The translations under genes and the position numbers were made by a program. DNA of 64,000 bases from Gimesia chilikensis (GTDB lineage: Bacteria; Planctomycetota; Planctomycetia; Planctomycetales; Planctomycetaceae), in the NCBI RefSeq assembly GCF_007744075.1, contig NZ_CP036266.1:4201748-4265747 (forward strand). Reading direction: 5' to 3'. Position 1 is the stretch's first letter; every line of letters starts with the position of its first letter. This document shows positions 1-9,901 of this stretch, in pieces. The notes below the pieces were generated by a model. That model searched no databases. It was given only the letters and a program-made list of their open reading frames with translations, and was not told the origin of the DNA.

Positions 1-1045
1 TTTTGGGAAAATCACTCGAGGGGGAAGCACTCTGCTTCTGCTGGTCGAACCAGTTGGGTGGAACAAAAAGCGACCAGACCTGACTGCTGAGTGGCTGCGC
101 ATGGCCGCCGGCCAGCCAGATTTTGTCTTGGAAGACGAAAGCCGAATGCTCGTGTCGCTCTTTCCAGACGACGTCCGATTTCAACTCGGTCCAGTCTTTG
201 CCATCCTGAGAATACCAGACGTCCTGCTTATTGGTTGAGGGATTGTTCGACCAGCCGCCGATCACCCAGATACGATCTCGATAGACAACCGAAGAGAACC
301 AGAGCCGCTCATGCCAGGGTGCATGTGCCGTCTCCTGTCGCCAGTGAACTCCGTCTGCGGAACTCCAGACGTCATTATTCGCATGATATTCGGGGGTGTA
401 ATTGCCGCCACCAAACACATAAATTCTATCGTTCAATACAGCGGCCTGGTGATAGGCCCGGGGAGTCCAGCCGGCGTGTTCCGTGGCCAGCTTCCATTCT
501 TTCCCGTCGTCGGAATACCAGACATCGTTTTTGAGGCTTTTCTCATCGCCGAAATAATAGTTCTCGGATCCGCCGAGCAGCCACATCTTGTCTTTGAAGG
601 TGACAAGAGCAGCTGCCAGTCGAGGAGTCCAGTTCGCTTTCTTGGTGACCAGATCCCAGTCTTTTCCATCTTCGGTTGACCAGACCTGATTCCCGGCGGA
701 GTGACCGGGTAGCCGACCATTATACCAGCCTCCCATGAGCCACATCTTGTCTTTGAAGACGACCGTCATCGGCAGGTCGCTGTGAATCCAGGGGGCCTGC
801 TTTGTAACCAGAGACCATTTCTTGCCGTCGGAAGATTTCCAGACATCTCGGGGAGGTGCTTCGTAGGAATTGAACCAGCCTCCAAAAATCCAGAGCTGAT
901 CTTTATAAACCAGCTCCCCTTGTGAGTCACGGGGTTGCCAGTCCGCTTTTTCGGTGACCTTCACCCAGTCCAGTTTTCTGTCTTCGGCAAAGCCTGCGGT
1001 GGATATCAACAGGAACAACAGCGGCAGCAGGAAGGATCGCAGCAT
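1..1045 (-). CDS. Kelch/galactose-oxidase-like secreted beta-propeller protein, C-terminus cut by window edge
   Basis: The frame is open from an ATG at 1045 to the left edge with no stop, so at least 348 residues are encoded and the C-terminus is missing. The N-terminus MLRSFLLPLLFLLISTAGFA is a clear Sec signal peptide, so the protein is exported. About six repeats follow, each with a W-x-x/F-GG strand (WIFGGW, WLMGGW, WLLGGS, YVFGGG, WVIGGW, WLAGGH) spaced 50-60 residues from a 'DVWYS-DGK-W' strand. This is the Kelch/galactose oxidase propeller pattern. No catalytic residues can be assigned, so whether it is an enzyme or only a binding scaffold is unknown. It is separated by 244 bp from the map gene on the same strand. 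Confidence 0.8.
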   Translation of the reverse strand, partial: MLRSFLLPLLFLLISTAGFAEDRKLDWVKVTEKADWQPRDSQGELVYKDQLWIFGGWFNSYEAPPRDVWKSSDGKKWSLVTKQAPWIHSDLPMTVVFKDKMWLMGGWYNGRLPGHSAGNQVWSTEDGKDWDLVTKKANWTPRLAAALVTFKDKMWLLGGSENYYFGDEKSLKNDVWYSDDGKEWKLATEHAGWTPRAYHQAAVLNDRIYVFGGGNYTPEYHANNDVWSSADGVHWRQETAHAPWHERLWFSSVVYRDRIWVIGGWSNNPSTNKQDVWYSQDGKDWTELKSDVVWKERHEHSAFVFQDKIWLAGGHAQPLSSQVWSLFVPPNWFDQQKQSASPSSDFPK

Positions 1046-1289
1046 CTCAACTCCATACCTGATTGTGTGCAAAGGGTCACGCGAGCATATCAGTAACAAT
1101 CTTAAGTAATTATTACCATACCCTGCAGTTTCCTCAGGTTGCAAGCGTACGTCTCCTGTGGCGCATCAGAACTGAAATAAAATTCGCGGGATTTAGAAGC
1201 GATACTCTGTTCAGATACCGCGCAGCAGGAGCATACGCAGAGACTGTGAATGTCTGGAACGGCTACCGTCTGCTGTGACAGCGGTGCGT

Positions 1290-2081
1290 TTAGAAACGGT
1301 GCCCTGGTTGGGGACCTTCTTTGGTCAGCGTCAGAATTTCCGGGCCGGTATCGGTCATCAGAATCGTATGTTCGAACTGAGCTGAGAGCTTGCCGTCCTT
1401 GGTACGAACAGTCCAGCCGTCGCTGCGGTCTTCAACGGTTTTCCAGGTACCGGCGTTCAACATCGGTTCAATGGTGAAACACATTCCAGGCAGCAGCAGA
1501 TCGCGTTCTGAGCCTGAGACTGGGTAATGGGGAATGCCGGGGTCGGTATGGAAATCACGTCCGATGCCATGTCCCTGGTACTGCCGGACGACTCCGTAAC
1601 CGAGTTCCGTCGCAAAATCGTAAATGACTTCGCCGATCTCGATGACACTGGAACCGGGTTTGATCGTATTGATCGCCAGAAACAGGGATTCATAAGTCGC
1701 TTGAACGAGCTTACGGGCTTCTTCGGAGACTTCGCCGACCAGGAAGGTTTCCGACTGATCGCCATACCAGCCGTCCACGATACTGGTGATATCCACGTTG
1801 ACGATGTCGCCTTCTTTCAGCTCGGTGTCATCGGGAATCCCATGGCAGACGACTTCATTGATACTGATGCAGCAGCTCTTGGGAAAGCCATGATAGCCTA
1901 AGGTGGCAGGTGTATGACCGTTGGATACCGTGTATTCGTGAACCACCTGATTGATTTCGTCCGTTGTAATCCCCGGTTTGACATACGGGCGCAGATGATC
2001 CATCAAACTGGCATTGAAACGGGATGCGATTCGCAGTCGTTCCCATTCGTACGATTTATAAATAATTGGATTTCCGGACAA
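1290..2081 (-). CDS. map: Type I methionine aminopeptidase
   Basis: This cytoplasmic metalloprotease removes the initiator methionine from nascent proteins. The 263-residue length fits the family. All dinuclear metal ligands of the pita-bread fold are visible: D97 in NVDIT, D108 in YGDQSETF, H171 in [10 protein letters not shown]205 in TIEPM and E237 in QFEHT. H80 in CHGIP is the usual substrate-side histidine. The start is a TTG, preceded by AGAGG eight bases upstream, and no in-frame ATG fits better. The rlmB-like gene is divergent, and the 211 bp between them should hold both promoters. The family call is secure. Confidence 0.96.
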   Translation of the reverse strand: MSGNPIIYKSYEWERLRIASRFNASLMDHLRPYVKPGITTDEINQVVHEYTVSNGHTPATLGYHGFPKSCCISINEVVCHGIPDDTELKEGDIVNVDITSIVDGWYGDQSETFLVGEVSEEARKLVQATYESLFLAINTIKPGSSVIEIGEVIYDFATELGYGVVRQYQGHGIGRDFHTDPGIPHYPVSGSERDLLLPGMCFTIEPMLNAGTWKTVEDRSDGWTVRTKDGKLSAQFEHTILMTDTGPEILTLTKEGPQPGHRF

Positions 2082-2292
2082 AATGATCGCCTCTATCTCT
2101 TTTCATGTTCGAATGACAGTGATGTGATTCAGAGTGGAGAGAGTTCATGCATTCCGCTAAGATGCGTGCGGTGTGGCCCCACTGCAAACTGATTCCTGTT
2201 GCAGGATAATAGTTTCTGTCAAATCGCAGCAATATTCGTTATTCACTGCGATATGCTGAAATATAGAATAAACAAACTTACAAAGAATTCCT

Positions 2293-3078
2293 ATGGTCGG
2301 AAAGCATTCTAAAGTAAAGAAAAATAAGCCTCTGCTGGGAAACCACCAGAAATGCTGGATCTGGGGAAGAAATGCAGTTCGGGAAACACTGTCTGCCGGC
2401 TTCTGGACGATCTGGGAATTGTTCCTCTCTGACAGACTGCCTGCCGAAGAGCTTGAGGAACTCGAAGCCTGCGCTACAAAGCATTCCGTGCCGGTTGTGA
2501 TTACGTCAGACAAAACACTGACACAAAAATGCAGAGCCGGTGACCACCAGGGAATGATCGCCAAGATGGCCCCCTTCCCGTATGCAGACCCGGAACAGAT
2601 TCGACAGCAGACGACAGGCACACCGCTCTACCTGATTCTGGATCGGGTTCAGGACCCGTATAATTTTGGAGCGATCATCCGTTCGGCCGAGATTCTGGGA
2701 ACGGATGCGATATTTCTTGGTGAGCAGGAGCAATGCGATGTGACCAGCCTCGTCTGTCGCACCTCGGCTGGGGCGGTAAATCATGTTCCACTGGCACAAG
2801 TGCCGAATCTGGTCGCATTCTGTCAGCAGTTGAAGTCAGAAAAAATCAACGTGCTGGGAACAGCGATGCAGGCGGAGGAGACGCTCGTCGACTATTCCTT
2901 CACACACCCCACGGCTCTGATCGTAGGGAATGAGGGAACGGGACTGCATCCGGATCTGCTTGCCGCCTGTTCGCATCTCATCCGCATTCCGCAACAGGGA
3001 CAGACCGAGTCGCTCAATGTCGCAGTCTCTGCAGGGATACTGCTCTACGAAGCCAGTCGGCAGCGCGGGTTCCAGTAA
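2293..3078 (+). CDS. rlmB: SpoU/TrmH-family RNA 2'-O-methyltransferase, RlmB-like
   Basis: Predicted to use S-adenosylmethionine to methylate a ribose 2'-OH in RNA; RlmB acts on G2251 of 23S rRNA. The 261-residue length and layout match RlmB: an N-terminal L30e-like substrate domain (about 1-95) beginning with WIWGRNAVRE, then a SPOUT catalytic domain. The three SpoU motifs are present: D-x-x-DPYNFGAIIRSAE (motif 1), IVGNEGTGL (motif 2) and IPQQGQTESLNVAVSAGI (motif 3). Assignment to SpoU is firm. The exact target (rRNA G2251 rather than a tRNA) is inferred from the domain layout. It is convergent with the RND pump gene, whose stop lies 43 bp away. Confidence 0.88.
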   Translation: MVGKHSKVKKNKPLLGNHQKCWIWGRNAVRETLSAGFWTIWELFLSDRLPAEELEELEACATKHSVPVVITSDKTLTQKCRAGDHQGMIAKMAPFPYADPEQIRQQTTGTPLYLILDRVQDPYNFGAIIRSAEILGTDAIFLGEQEQCDVTSLVCRTSAGAVNHVPLAQVPNLVAFCQQLKSEKINVLGTAMQAEETLVDYSFTHPTALIVGNEGTGLHPDLLAACSHLIRIPQQGQTESLNVAVSAGILLYEASRQRGFQ

Positions 3079-3121
3079 AGCAACCCGAGAGATTACATCT
3101 CGTCTTTTCTCCACGCGGTGT

Positions 3122-6100
3122 TTATTTCGCAGGGGGAGTTGACTCGGAGATGATCTTGGAATCCGGTTTGCTGTCGGTCATCCATTCACTCACGATCTGG
3201 ATCACCACATACATGACAGGCACCATCACCACGCCGAATAATGTAGCAGCGGTAAGACCTGCGACCACCGCGGTACCCAATGCCTGTCGACTCGCGGCTC
3301 CGGCTCCCGATGCGATCGCCAGAGGAATCGCCCCCAGAATCGCGGAGAACGCGGTCATCAGAATCGGCCGGAAACGGAGATTACAGGCTTCAATAGCTGC
3401 ATCGCGAATCGAATTCCCAGCTTCACGCTGCAATTTCGCGAATTCGACGATCAGAATCGCGTTTTTACTGGCGAGTGCAATGAGAAGCACGAAGCCGACC
3501 TGGGTGTAGATATTGTTGTCCATCCCACGTAACATGGTCGCGAAAATCGCACCGAAAATTCCCAGAGGAACCGACAGAATCACGGATAGTGGAATCGACC
3601 AGCTTTCATACTGGGCACAGAGAAACAGATACACAAAGACCAGAGCCATCGCAAATATGAACGGAGCCATGTTCCCGGCTTCAATCTGCTGATAGGCAAT
3701 CCCGGTCCACTCATACCCGAAGCCCTCGGGAAGAACTTCATTACAGAGTAATTCCATTCGCTGAATTGCCTGACCGGAACTGTACCCTGGTGCCGGGTTA
3801 CCGGTGATCGCAGAGGTCGGATAGAGATTGTAGTGATCTACTTCCTGCGGTCCGGCACTGTTATTGACTTTGACCAGGGTATGCAGGGGAACCATGCTGC
3901 CACGTCGATCGCGGACTTTGAGCCGCGTGATGTCCGCCACTTTACTGCGGTAGTCTTCATCCGCCTGAACCATGACCTTGAAAGTCCGGTTGAAAAGGTT
4001 GAAGTCGTTGACATAGGTTGACCCCAGTTCCGCCTGCAGAGTATCGAAAATGGAATTCAGAGGGATGCCCATCTTGATGGCTTTTTCGCGGTCGATGTCC
4101 AGATAGATCTGAGGCACAGTGGCACTGAAACTGGTATTTAAGCCCCGCAGTATCGGATCTGAGTTCCCACGGTCCATGAGATCGGTTGTGGCCATCTGGA
4201 GGACATCCATTCCGGCAGCGCTGCGGTCCTGTATCTGAATCTGGAATCCCCCCGCATTACCCAGTCCCTGAATCGCCGGTGGAATAAAGGCGAAGCAGAT
4301 CGATTCCTGAATCTGGGCCAGTTCCTTCTGTAAGCGCGGCACCAGGGCAAAGACGTGCAGATCGGGAGACTGTCTTTTGTCCCAGTTCTCCAGCGCAATG
4401 ATGGTTGTAGAATAGTTGGAGGCGTTCGAGTTATTCAACATCGAGAAGCCTCCCATGGTAATCACGTGTGTTGCGGAGGGGAGATCCGCAGCCAGTTTAT
4501 TAATCCGGTTCTGTACAACGCGGGTCCGGTTCAGAGCGGCACCATCGGGCAACTGCGTATTCACGAAAATATAACCCTGGTCTTCGTTGGGCAGGAAGCC
4601 GCCCGGCACGGACATGAAACCGACTCCGGTTGCGCCAAAAATGACCAGCATCGGGATGAGCATAATAAACGCGCGTCGGACACAGGTTTTGACGATTCTC
4701 ATGTAGACATTCAGTGACCGGTCAAAGCACCAGTTGAAACCACGGAAGAAGAGTCCCTGTCGCTCTTTCGTCTGACGCAACATGATACCGCACATCGCGG
4801 GACTGAGCGTCAACGCACAGACGGAGGAAAACAGGGTAGCGATGGAAATCGTCAATGCGAACTGACGATACAGGCGACCGGTGATCCCTGGCAGAACCAT
4901 GGTGGGTACGAAGACCGCCAGCAGCACGAGGGTAGTCGCAACCACCGGACCGGTGATTTCCATCATTGCTTTTGCGGTCGCTTCCTTGGGAGAACACTTT
5001 TCCGTATCGAGAATACGGGTCACGTTTTCAACCACCACGATGGCATCGTCGACGACAATCCCGATGACCAGCACGATTCCGAACAGGGAGAGCGTGTTAA
5101 TCGTATAGCCCATGGCCAGCATAACCGCCATGGTCCCCAGGAGTGATACGGGGATGGTCACCGCAGGAATCAATGTGGCGCGGAAATCCTGCAGGAAGAC
5201 AAAAATGGTGATAAACACCAGCAAAAGTGCCATGAACAAGGTTGTGACCACTTCGTCAATCGAGGCAGTTACAAACTCGGTGGAGTCATAAGGGACGGAA
5301 TATTCCAGCCCTTTGGGAAAGTCTTTTTTGAGACGTTCCAATACCTTACGTGACTTCTCGGCAACATCGAGTGCATTCGCACCGGGTAACTGGTAGATTG
5401 CGATCAAAGCGGCCGGTTTGCCATCTAATTGGGAATAACCGGAGTAGTCTTGAGCCCCCAGTTCGACGCGAGCCACATCCTTGATCTGGGTGATCTGCCC
5501 TTCTTCGCCGGTTTTGATGATAATGTCAGCAAACTGTTTGGGATCGGTTAATCGACCGAGGGTTGTCACAGTCAGTTGGAAGTCCTGGTTATCGGGATTG
5601 GGTTCCTGACCAATTGAACCAGCGGCCACCTGCACGTTCTGCTGTCGAAGTGCATCGACCACGTCAGTCGTGGTGATATTACGGGTATCGAGCTGATTTG
5701 GGTTCAACCAGATCCGCATTCCGAAATCCTTGGCATTCACCACATTGACGTCACTGACCCCATCAATTCGTTTCAGCTCGTCGTTGATATTAATAGAGGC
5801 GTAGTTGCTCAGGTAGAGTTCATCAAAGGTTTCGTCCGGCGAATTGAGGGCAATTACCAGCGTCATGTTGGTCGATTTTTTCTTGGTGGTAACCCCTTCC
5901 CGTTTTACATCTTCGGGAAGTGAGGGATTGGCGATCGCGACGCGGTTCTGCACGAGTACGTTGGCCATGTCGAGATCGGTGCCGACATCAAATGTGACGG
6001 TTAATGTCATATTCCCGTCGCTGGTACTGCTGGAAGACATGTAGAGCATATTTTCCACACCGTTGACCTGCTCTTCGATCGGGGTGGCGACGGTATCGGC

Positions 6101-6274
6101 GACCACGTCGGCATCCGCACCACGATAGGTGGCGGTGACGGCAACCGTGGGAGGTGTGATATCCGGAAAGAGTTCCACGGGTAACAGCGGGAGCGAGATG
6201 GCACCGACAATGGCGATGACGATCGAGATCACGCTGGCAAAAATCGGATGATAGATAAAAAACCGGGAAAACAT
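3122..6274 (-). CDS. RND efflux transporter, HAE1 family (AcrB-like permease)
   Basis: This is the inner-membrane proton-driven pump of a tripartite drug or hydrophobe efflux system. Its 1050 residues are typical. It starts [15 protein letters not shown], the usual first transmembrane helix, followed by LFPDITPP. The TM4 proton-relay pair is present in [13 protein letters not shown] (near residue 405), and the partner lysine in [14 protein letters not shown] of TM10. The two large periplasmic porter loops and the duplicated 6+6 helix layout are recognisable. It lies 70 bp downstream of the adaptor gene on the same strand, so the two are probably cotranscribed. No TolC-type outer-membrane factor is nearby. 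Substrate cannot be read from sequence. Confidence 0.95.
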   Translation of the reverse strand: MFSRFFIYHPIFASVISIVIAIVGAISLPLLPVELFPDITPPTVAVTATYRGADADVVADTVATPIEEQVNGVENMLYMSSSSTSDGNMTLTVTFDVGTDLDMANVLVQNRVAIANPSLPEDVKREGVTTKKKSTNMTLVIALNSPDETFDELYLSNYASININDELKRIDGVSDVNVVNAKDFGMRIWLNPNQLDTRNITTTDVVDALRQQNVQVAAGSIGQEPNPDNQDFQLTVTTLGRLTDPKQFADIIIKTGEEGQITQIKDVARVELGAQDYSGYSQLDGKPAALIAIYQLPGANALDVAEKSRKVLERLKKDFPKGLEYSVPYDSTEFVTASIDEVVTTLFMALLLVFITIFVFLQDFRATLIPAVTIPVSLLGTMAVMLAMGYTINTLSLFGIVLVIGIVVDDAIVVVENVTRILDTEKCSPKEATAKAMMEITGPVVATTLVLLAVFVPTMVLPGITGRLYRQFALTISIATLFSSVCALTLSPAMCGIMLRQTKERQGLFFRGFNWCFDRSLNVYMRIVKTCVRRAFIMLIPMLVIFGATGVGFMSVPGGFLPNEDQGYIFVNTQLPDGAALNRTRVVQNRINKLAADLPSATHVITMGGFSMLNNSNASNYSTTIIALENWDKRQSPDLHVFALVPRLQKELAQIQESICFAFIPPAIQGLGNAGGFQIQIQDRSAAGMDVLQMATTDLMDRGNSDPILRGLNTSFSATVPQIYLDIDREKAIKMGIPLNSIFDTLQAELGSTYVNDFNLFNRTFKVMVQADEDYRSKVADITRLKVRDRRGSMVPLHTLVKVNNSAGPQEVDHYNLYPTSAITGNPAPGYSSGQAIQRMELLCNEVLPEGFGYEWTGIAYQQIEAGNMAPFIFAMALVFVYLFLCAQYESWSIPLSVILSVPLGIFGAIFATMLRGMDNNIYTQVGFVLLIALASKNAILIVEFAKLQREAGNSIRDAAIEACNLRFRPILMTAFSAILGAIPLAIASGAGAASRQALGTAVVAGLTAATLFGVVMVPVMYVVIQIVSEWMTDSKPDSKIISESTPPAK

Positions 6275-6344
6275 CGTCGTCCGTTTCGTAATAAATATTC
6301 AGTCAGACAAATCAGAGAATCAAACTAAATGGCCCTGGTGCGGC

Positions 6345-7616
6345 TCAGTTCTGCTTGTTGTCAGTTGCAGCGGCAGGTTTGCCCTGCGCATTACCGGTTT
6401 TCTTCGGTTCCGCGGCGGGTTTTGCCTGCTGCGGTGCTGCCTGTTTATTCTGCTGCTGACCACCGGCGTTCTGCTGGTTTCCTGCAGGCTGATTATTGGT
6501 TATCGTCACCGGTTTCCCGGGACGGGCGCGCTGAATGCCTTCTGCGATATATTTCTCTCCCGGCTTGATCCCTTTCAGAATCACCCGCATGCCGTTATCG
6601 AGCTGACCGATTTCCACCTGTCGTTTCTCGACGATGTTATCTTTCCCCACGATCAGCAGGTATTTCCCTGCGAGGTCGGTCCCGATCGAGACGTCCTGCA
6701 CCAGTACTGCTCCGGGAATCGGATCACCATAGACGCGGACGCGAACATACAGACCCGGATAAAGAAACCCCTCTTTATTCTCCAGTACCGCCCGCACCTG
6801 AATAGTACCGGTGCCTGGATCGATTTTATTATTCGCAAAGTCGATAGTACCGATGTGTGGATAGCCCTCTTCGTCTGAGAGCCCCACATGTACCTTCAAG
6901 GGGTTTTTATCAGTGGGTGATCTTTTTTTCTTTAAAGCCTGCAGCCAGAGACGCTCACTGGCATCAAAATAGACATAGATTGGATCCATCGTCACGATAC
7001 TCGTGAGCAGTGTGTTTTCTCCGGAGCCGACCAGGTTGCCGACATCGACCAGGTTACGGCTGATCTTGCCATCAATGGGAGATTTGATTGTGGTATAGCC
7101 CATATTAATCTGAGCCTGTTCGATATCCGCCTGCGCTCCCATGACAGCTGCCTTGGCTTTATCACGGGCTGCGGTGGCATCGTTGACATCCTGGGGTGTG
7201 ACCGCCTGTTTCTTTAACAGTTCAGTATAGCGATCCAAGGTTGCCTGAGCATCGACCAGTTGTGCCTTGGCCGCTTCCATCTGAGCGTTGGCTTTATCCA
7301 GAGCCGCCTGGTACTCGTCCTGCTGAATTACAAACAGCAACTGCCCTTTTTTGACATCGTCTGATGGCTGGAAGTCGATCTTTTCCAGGAAACCCGCGAC
7401 GCGGGCGCGAATATCTACCGAGGCGACGGAAGCCAGTGTTCCAGTGAAATCTTCATTGAAGACCACTTGTTTGACAACCGGTTCTGCAACTGTGACGGCA
7501 GGCGGTTTCATCTGCGGTGGTGGAGGCGGCTGATTACAGCCACTAAGCAGCAGCACAAGGGGACACATTAAGATTAAAGATTTGAGAATTGAAAATCGGA
7601 CGGGTGAATCGTTCAC
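6345..7616 (-). CDS. RND periplasmic adaptor (membrane fusion) lipoprotein
   Basis: This protein would bridge the RND permease to an outer-membrane channel. The frame opens at a TTG at 7640, but a GTG at 7616 has AAGGGAG four bases upstream and gives a cleaner lipoprotein signal, so I chose 7616 (423 residues). The signal ends LLLSG-C27, a lipobox. Next come a barrel-sandwich half (VDIRARVAGFLEKI), a long coiled-coil hairpin rich in A/K/Q (roughly residues 80-165) and the second half (TTIKSPIDGKISRNLVDVGN), as in AcrA/MexA. The last 50 or so residues are an odd Q/N/A/P/K-rich low-complexity tail. It is the first gene of the two-gene pump unit. Confidence 0.92.
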   Translation of the reverse strand: MNDSPVRFSILKSLILMCPLVLLLSGCNQPPPPPQMKPPAVTVAEPVVKQVVFNEDFTGTLASVASVDIRARVAGFLEKIDFQPSDDVKKGQLLFVIQQDEYQAALDKANAQMEAAKAQLVDAQATLDRYTELLKKQAVTPQDVNDATAARDKAKAAVMGAQADIEQAQINMGYTTIKSPIDGKISRNLVDVGNLVGSGENTLLTSIVTMDPIYVYFDASERLWLQALKKKRSPTDKNPLKVHVGLSDEEGYPHIGTIDFANNKIDPGTGTIQVRAVLENKEGFLYPGLYVRVRVYGDPIPGAVLVQDVSIGTDLAGKYLLIVGKDNIVEKRQVEIGQLDNGMRVILKGIKPGEKYIAEGIQRARPGKPVTITNNQPAGNQQNAGGQQQNKQAAPQQAKPAAEPKKTGNAQGKPAAATDNKQN

Positions 7617-7777
7617 AGTGCTCCCTTTAATCGCTACCAAGACCTGTCATTCGTCTTGAAGTATCTCAGAATCCGGATCATTTCCATATATACGCGGCCC
7701 GTAGTAACAGGCATACTACTCACTTAGACACTCTAAATGCAATTCTCATTTGACTTAAAAAGAGATTGAGAACCAAG

Positions 7778-8515
7778 ATGCAGGATTCTTCAGTATTACC
7801 GGCGACGTGGAATGTCCCGGCTGAATTTCAAGATCGACTGGGAAAACAGGTCGGGCGACAGAGAACCATGGTTGCAGAAGGACACCTGTTGATCATCCTG
7901 CATGCACCTCCTGAGCCGGAAGACAGTTATCGTAAAGGCCGTTTCTTCTGGCGCGAACCGGATGCCACCTGGCACGCCTCTGAGTTCAAAAGCGGCCCCG
8001 ACGCGTTGAATGCCCACTTCGAAGAGTATGAAACGCTGTTGGAAGACTATGACGAAAAAGTAGACCAGGCGACCAGCTCGCTCGATTACCTCGAAGTGCT
8101 GAATCACCTGGGACCTCTGTATCGGGCCCTGGCTCATGCAACGCAGGCCCTGCAGATGGCGCGCGAGGCGATTCCGAAAGACAAACTGCTGATCGACTAT
8201 CGCGATAACGCCTATCGACTGGAACGAACCGCCGAGCTGTTGATTACCGATGCGAAAAATGCGCTGGAATATATCGTGGCGAAACAGGCAGAAGAGCAGG
8301 CTAAAGTTTCTGCACGCATCGAACTTTCGTCGCACCGACTGAATCTGCTCATTGCTTATTTCTTCCCGATCGCCACACTCAGCACGATTTTCGGTTCCAA
8401 CTTTCGTCACGGCTACGAACAGTACCTGACTCCCTACCCGTTCTGGATCATGGTGGCGACTGGACTGGGGCTCGGTTTTTTGATTCACCTGTTTCTCAAA
8501 CGGGGTCCGCGGTGA
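7778..8515 (+). CDS. CorA-like predicted membrane protein
   Basis: About 245 residues. A long charged helical soluble part (roughly 60-190) is followed by two C-terminal transmembrane segments, AYFFPIATLSTIFGSNF and PFWIMVATGLGLGFLIHLFL. This layout, and the IFGSNF end of the first helix where CorA has a GMN motif, resemble CorA-type divalent-cation channels. The canonical GMN is GSN here, and the N-terminal domain is shorter than in CorA. I treat it as a CorA-superfamily relative with unproven transport activity. A TTG at 7766 could extend it by four residues; the ATG at 7778 is preferred. It ends 7 bp from the convergent monooxygenase gene. Confidence 0.6.
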   Translation: MQDSSVLPATWNVPAEFQDRLGKQVGRQRTMVAEGHLLIILHAPPEPEDSYRKGRFFWREPDATWHASEFKSGPDALNAHFEEYETLLEDYDEKVDQATSSLDYLEVLNHLGPLYRALAHATQALQMAREAIPKDKLLIDYRDNAYRLERTAELLITDAKNALEYIVAKQAEEQAKVSARIELSSHRLNLLIAYFFPIATLSTIFGSNFRHGYEQYLTPYPFWIMVATGLGLGFLIHLFLKRGPR

Positions 8516-8522
8516 CCGACGA

Positions 8523-9695
8523 CTACTTACCAGGCTGAGAACTGTGTAACCAGCCGGTCTTGAAGCCACAGAGTGTTTTGAGCATCTGTTCGCGCAAGAC
8601 TGGAGTCTGACTCATGACGGGTAAACTGAGATCCCGGCCCCAGCCGCGGAGTACGCCGGGTGACTGAAAGAATGGTGAGAGCCAGCCCGTAATCCGCTGA
8701 TAGAAACGAAGCTTGCTGCGTCGGCTCGATTCATAGAGGTGACAGGCAGACTGAAAGTCACCCTGCTGCTGCAGGCATTCGGCAAAGACCCAGACATCTT
8801 CCAGTGCCAGATTGGCCCCCTGCCCCAGATGCGGGCTGGTGGGATGAGCGGCGTCTCCCATGAAAATGACACGGTCAGCGTGCCAGTTACGAAGTGAGAT
8901 GCTGCGGTAAGTGGTAAAGGTGTAATCCTGAAAGCCGGTAGTCTGACTCAACAGTTCTTCTGCCAGCGGACAGAGGGCCAGCACTTCCTGCTTCCACTGG
9001 TCGAATCCCTGCTGCTGGTAGTGGCTGAACTGGTCTGCCGTCAGTCCCCAGAAAAAACTGCATTCATCCTGCCCGATGGGTAACAGACCGGCCAGCCGAT
9101 GAGTCCCGGAGACCAGTTGTAACAGATGATCGCGGACCGCGGTGCATTTTCCCGTGGCCCAGAGCGCCCCGTACTCGTATTCGACGCCCCGTTGCGGAAT
9201 CCCGCTGACCGAGCGCAACTGAGAGCGCGAACCATCGACGGCGATCAGAAAATCGAACTGTTCTTCACACTCTCCCTGTTCCAGTTGCAGGGTCAATCCA
9301 GCTGATCCATTCTGATAACCGATCACCCGGGATCCTTCGTGAATTTCAGTGCCCGCCTGTTGAGCGAGATTCAACAGCGCGGTAAACAGTCGTCCCCGAT
9401 GCACTCCCAGCCCAAACAGATCGGGATGCAGTCGCTGGTATTCCAGACGAATCAGACGCTTGCCTGATTCCCGGACGGCTTCAATCGCATTAAGTCGAGC
9501 GGACTCCGCGGCGATCTGTTCATAGAGGCCCAACTGCTGGAGAACCCATTGCCCCACAGGCTGGATCATGATCCCCGCTCCCACAGGACCACAGTGAACC
9601 GCCTGTTCAAAGAGCGTCACAGTATGCCCCTGTTGGGCGAGCAGAGCTGCCGCTGCAGTCCCCGCGATTCCACCGCCTGCGATTGCAATCTTCAT
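8523..9695 (-). CDS. FAD-dependent monooxygenase (p-hydroxybenzoate hydroxylase-like)
   Basis: Predicted single-component flavoprotein aromatic hydroxylase/monooxygenase of 390 residues. The N-terminal Rossmann motif GGGIAGTAAAALLAQQGH with an acidic residue ending the second strand (LFEQ) binds the ADP of FAD. The middle DG motif is in AVDGSRSQLR. The GD motif in FMGDAAHPTSPHLGQGANLA binds the ribityl chain, with the usual ALEDV following. These three motifs define class A monooxygenases. The substrate is unknown, and neighbours give no pathway context. The upstream region to the divergent M81 gene is 206 bp. Confidence 0.9.
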   Translation of the reverse strand: MKIAIAGGGIAGTAAAALLAQQGHTVTLFEQAVHCGPVGAGIMIQPVGQWVLQQLGLYEQIAAESARLNAIEAVRESGKRLIRLEYQRLHPDLFGLGVHRGRLFTALLNLAQQAGTEIHEGSRVIGYQNGSAGLTLQLEQGECEEQFDFLIAVDGSRSQLRSVSGIPQRGVEYEYGALWATGKCTAVRDHLLQLVSGTHRLAGLLPIGQDECSFFWGLTADQFSHYQQQGFDQWKQEVLALCPLAEELLSQTTGFQDYTFTTYRSISLRNWHADRVIFMGDAAHPTSPHLGQGANLALEDVWVFAECLQQQGDFQSACHLYESSRRSKLRFYQRITGWLSPFFQSPGVLRGWGRDLSLPVMSQTPVLREQMLKTLCGFKTGWLHSSQPGK

Positions 9696-9901
9696 GTTAT
9701 CGGCTCAATGTTCGAGAGTTTCTGGAGGAGAGGTCTGACTGGCAGACTCACTACATAATGAAAATCAGACATTCTGAAAAGAGGAAACCAGAGCGTGGAT
9801 TCGCTTTCTTTTTCTGAAATCTTTAACTATGTTAAATAACACAGATCCGATCTGTACCTCTGGTGCTCATCCATCCCAATAACCTCCCAGGAGTCTTCCT
9901 C

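Noticed and set aside
3062-3112. Possible terminator between rlmB-like and RND genes (GAGA...TCTC)
   Set aside because: The stem is only about four base pairs and the following T run is short. Too weak to annotate.
7796-8569. 257-codon minus-strand frame across the CorA-like gene
   Set aside because: The plus strand has a coherent soluble domain plus two membrane helices. The minus frame shows no domain and runs into the neighbouring monooxygenase gene.
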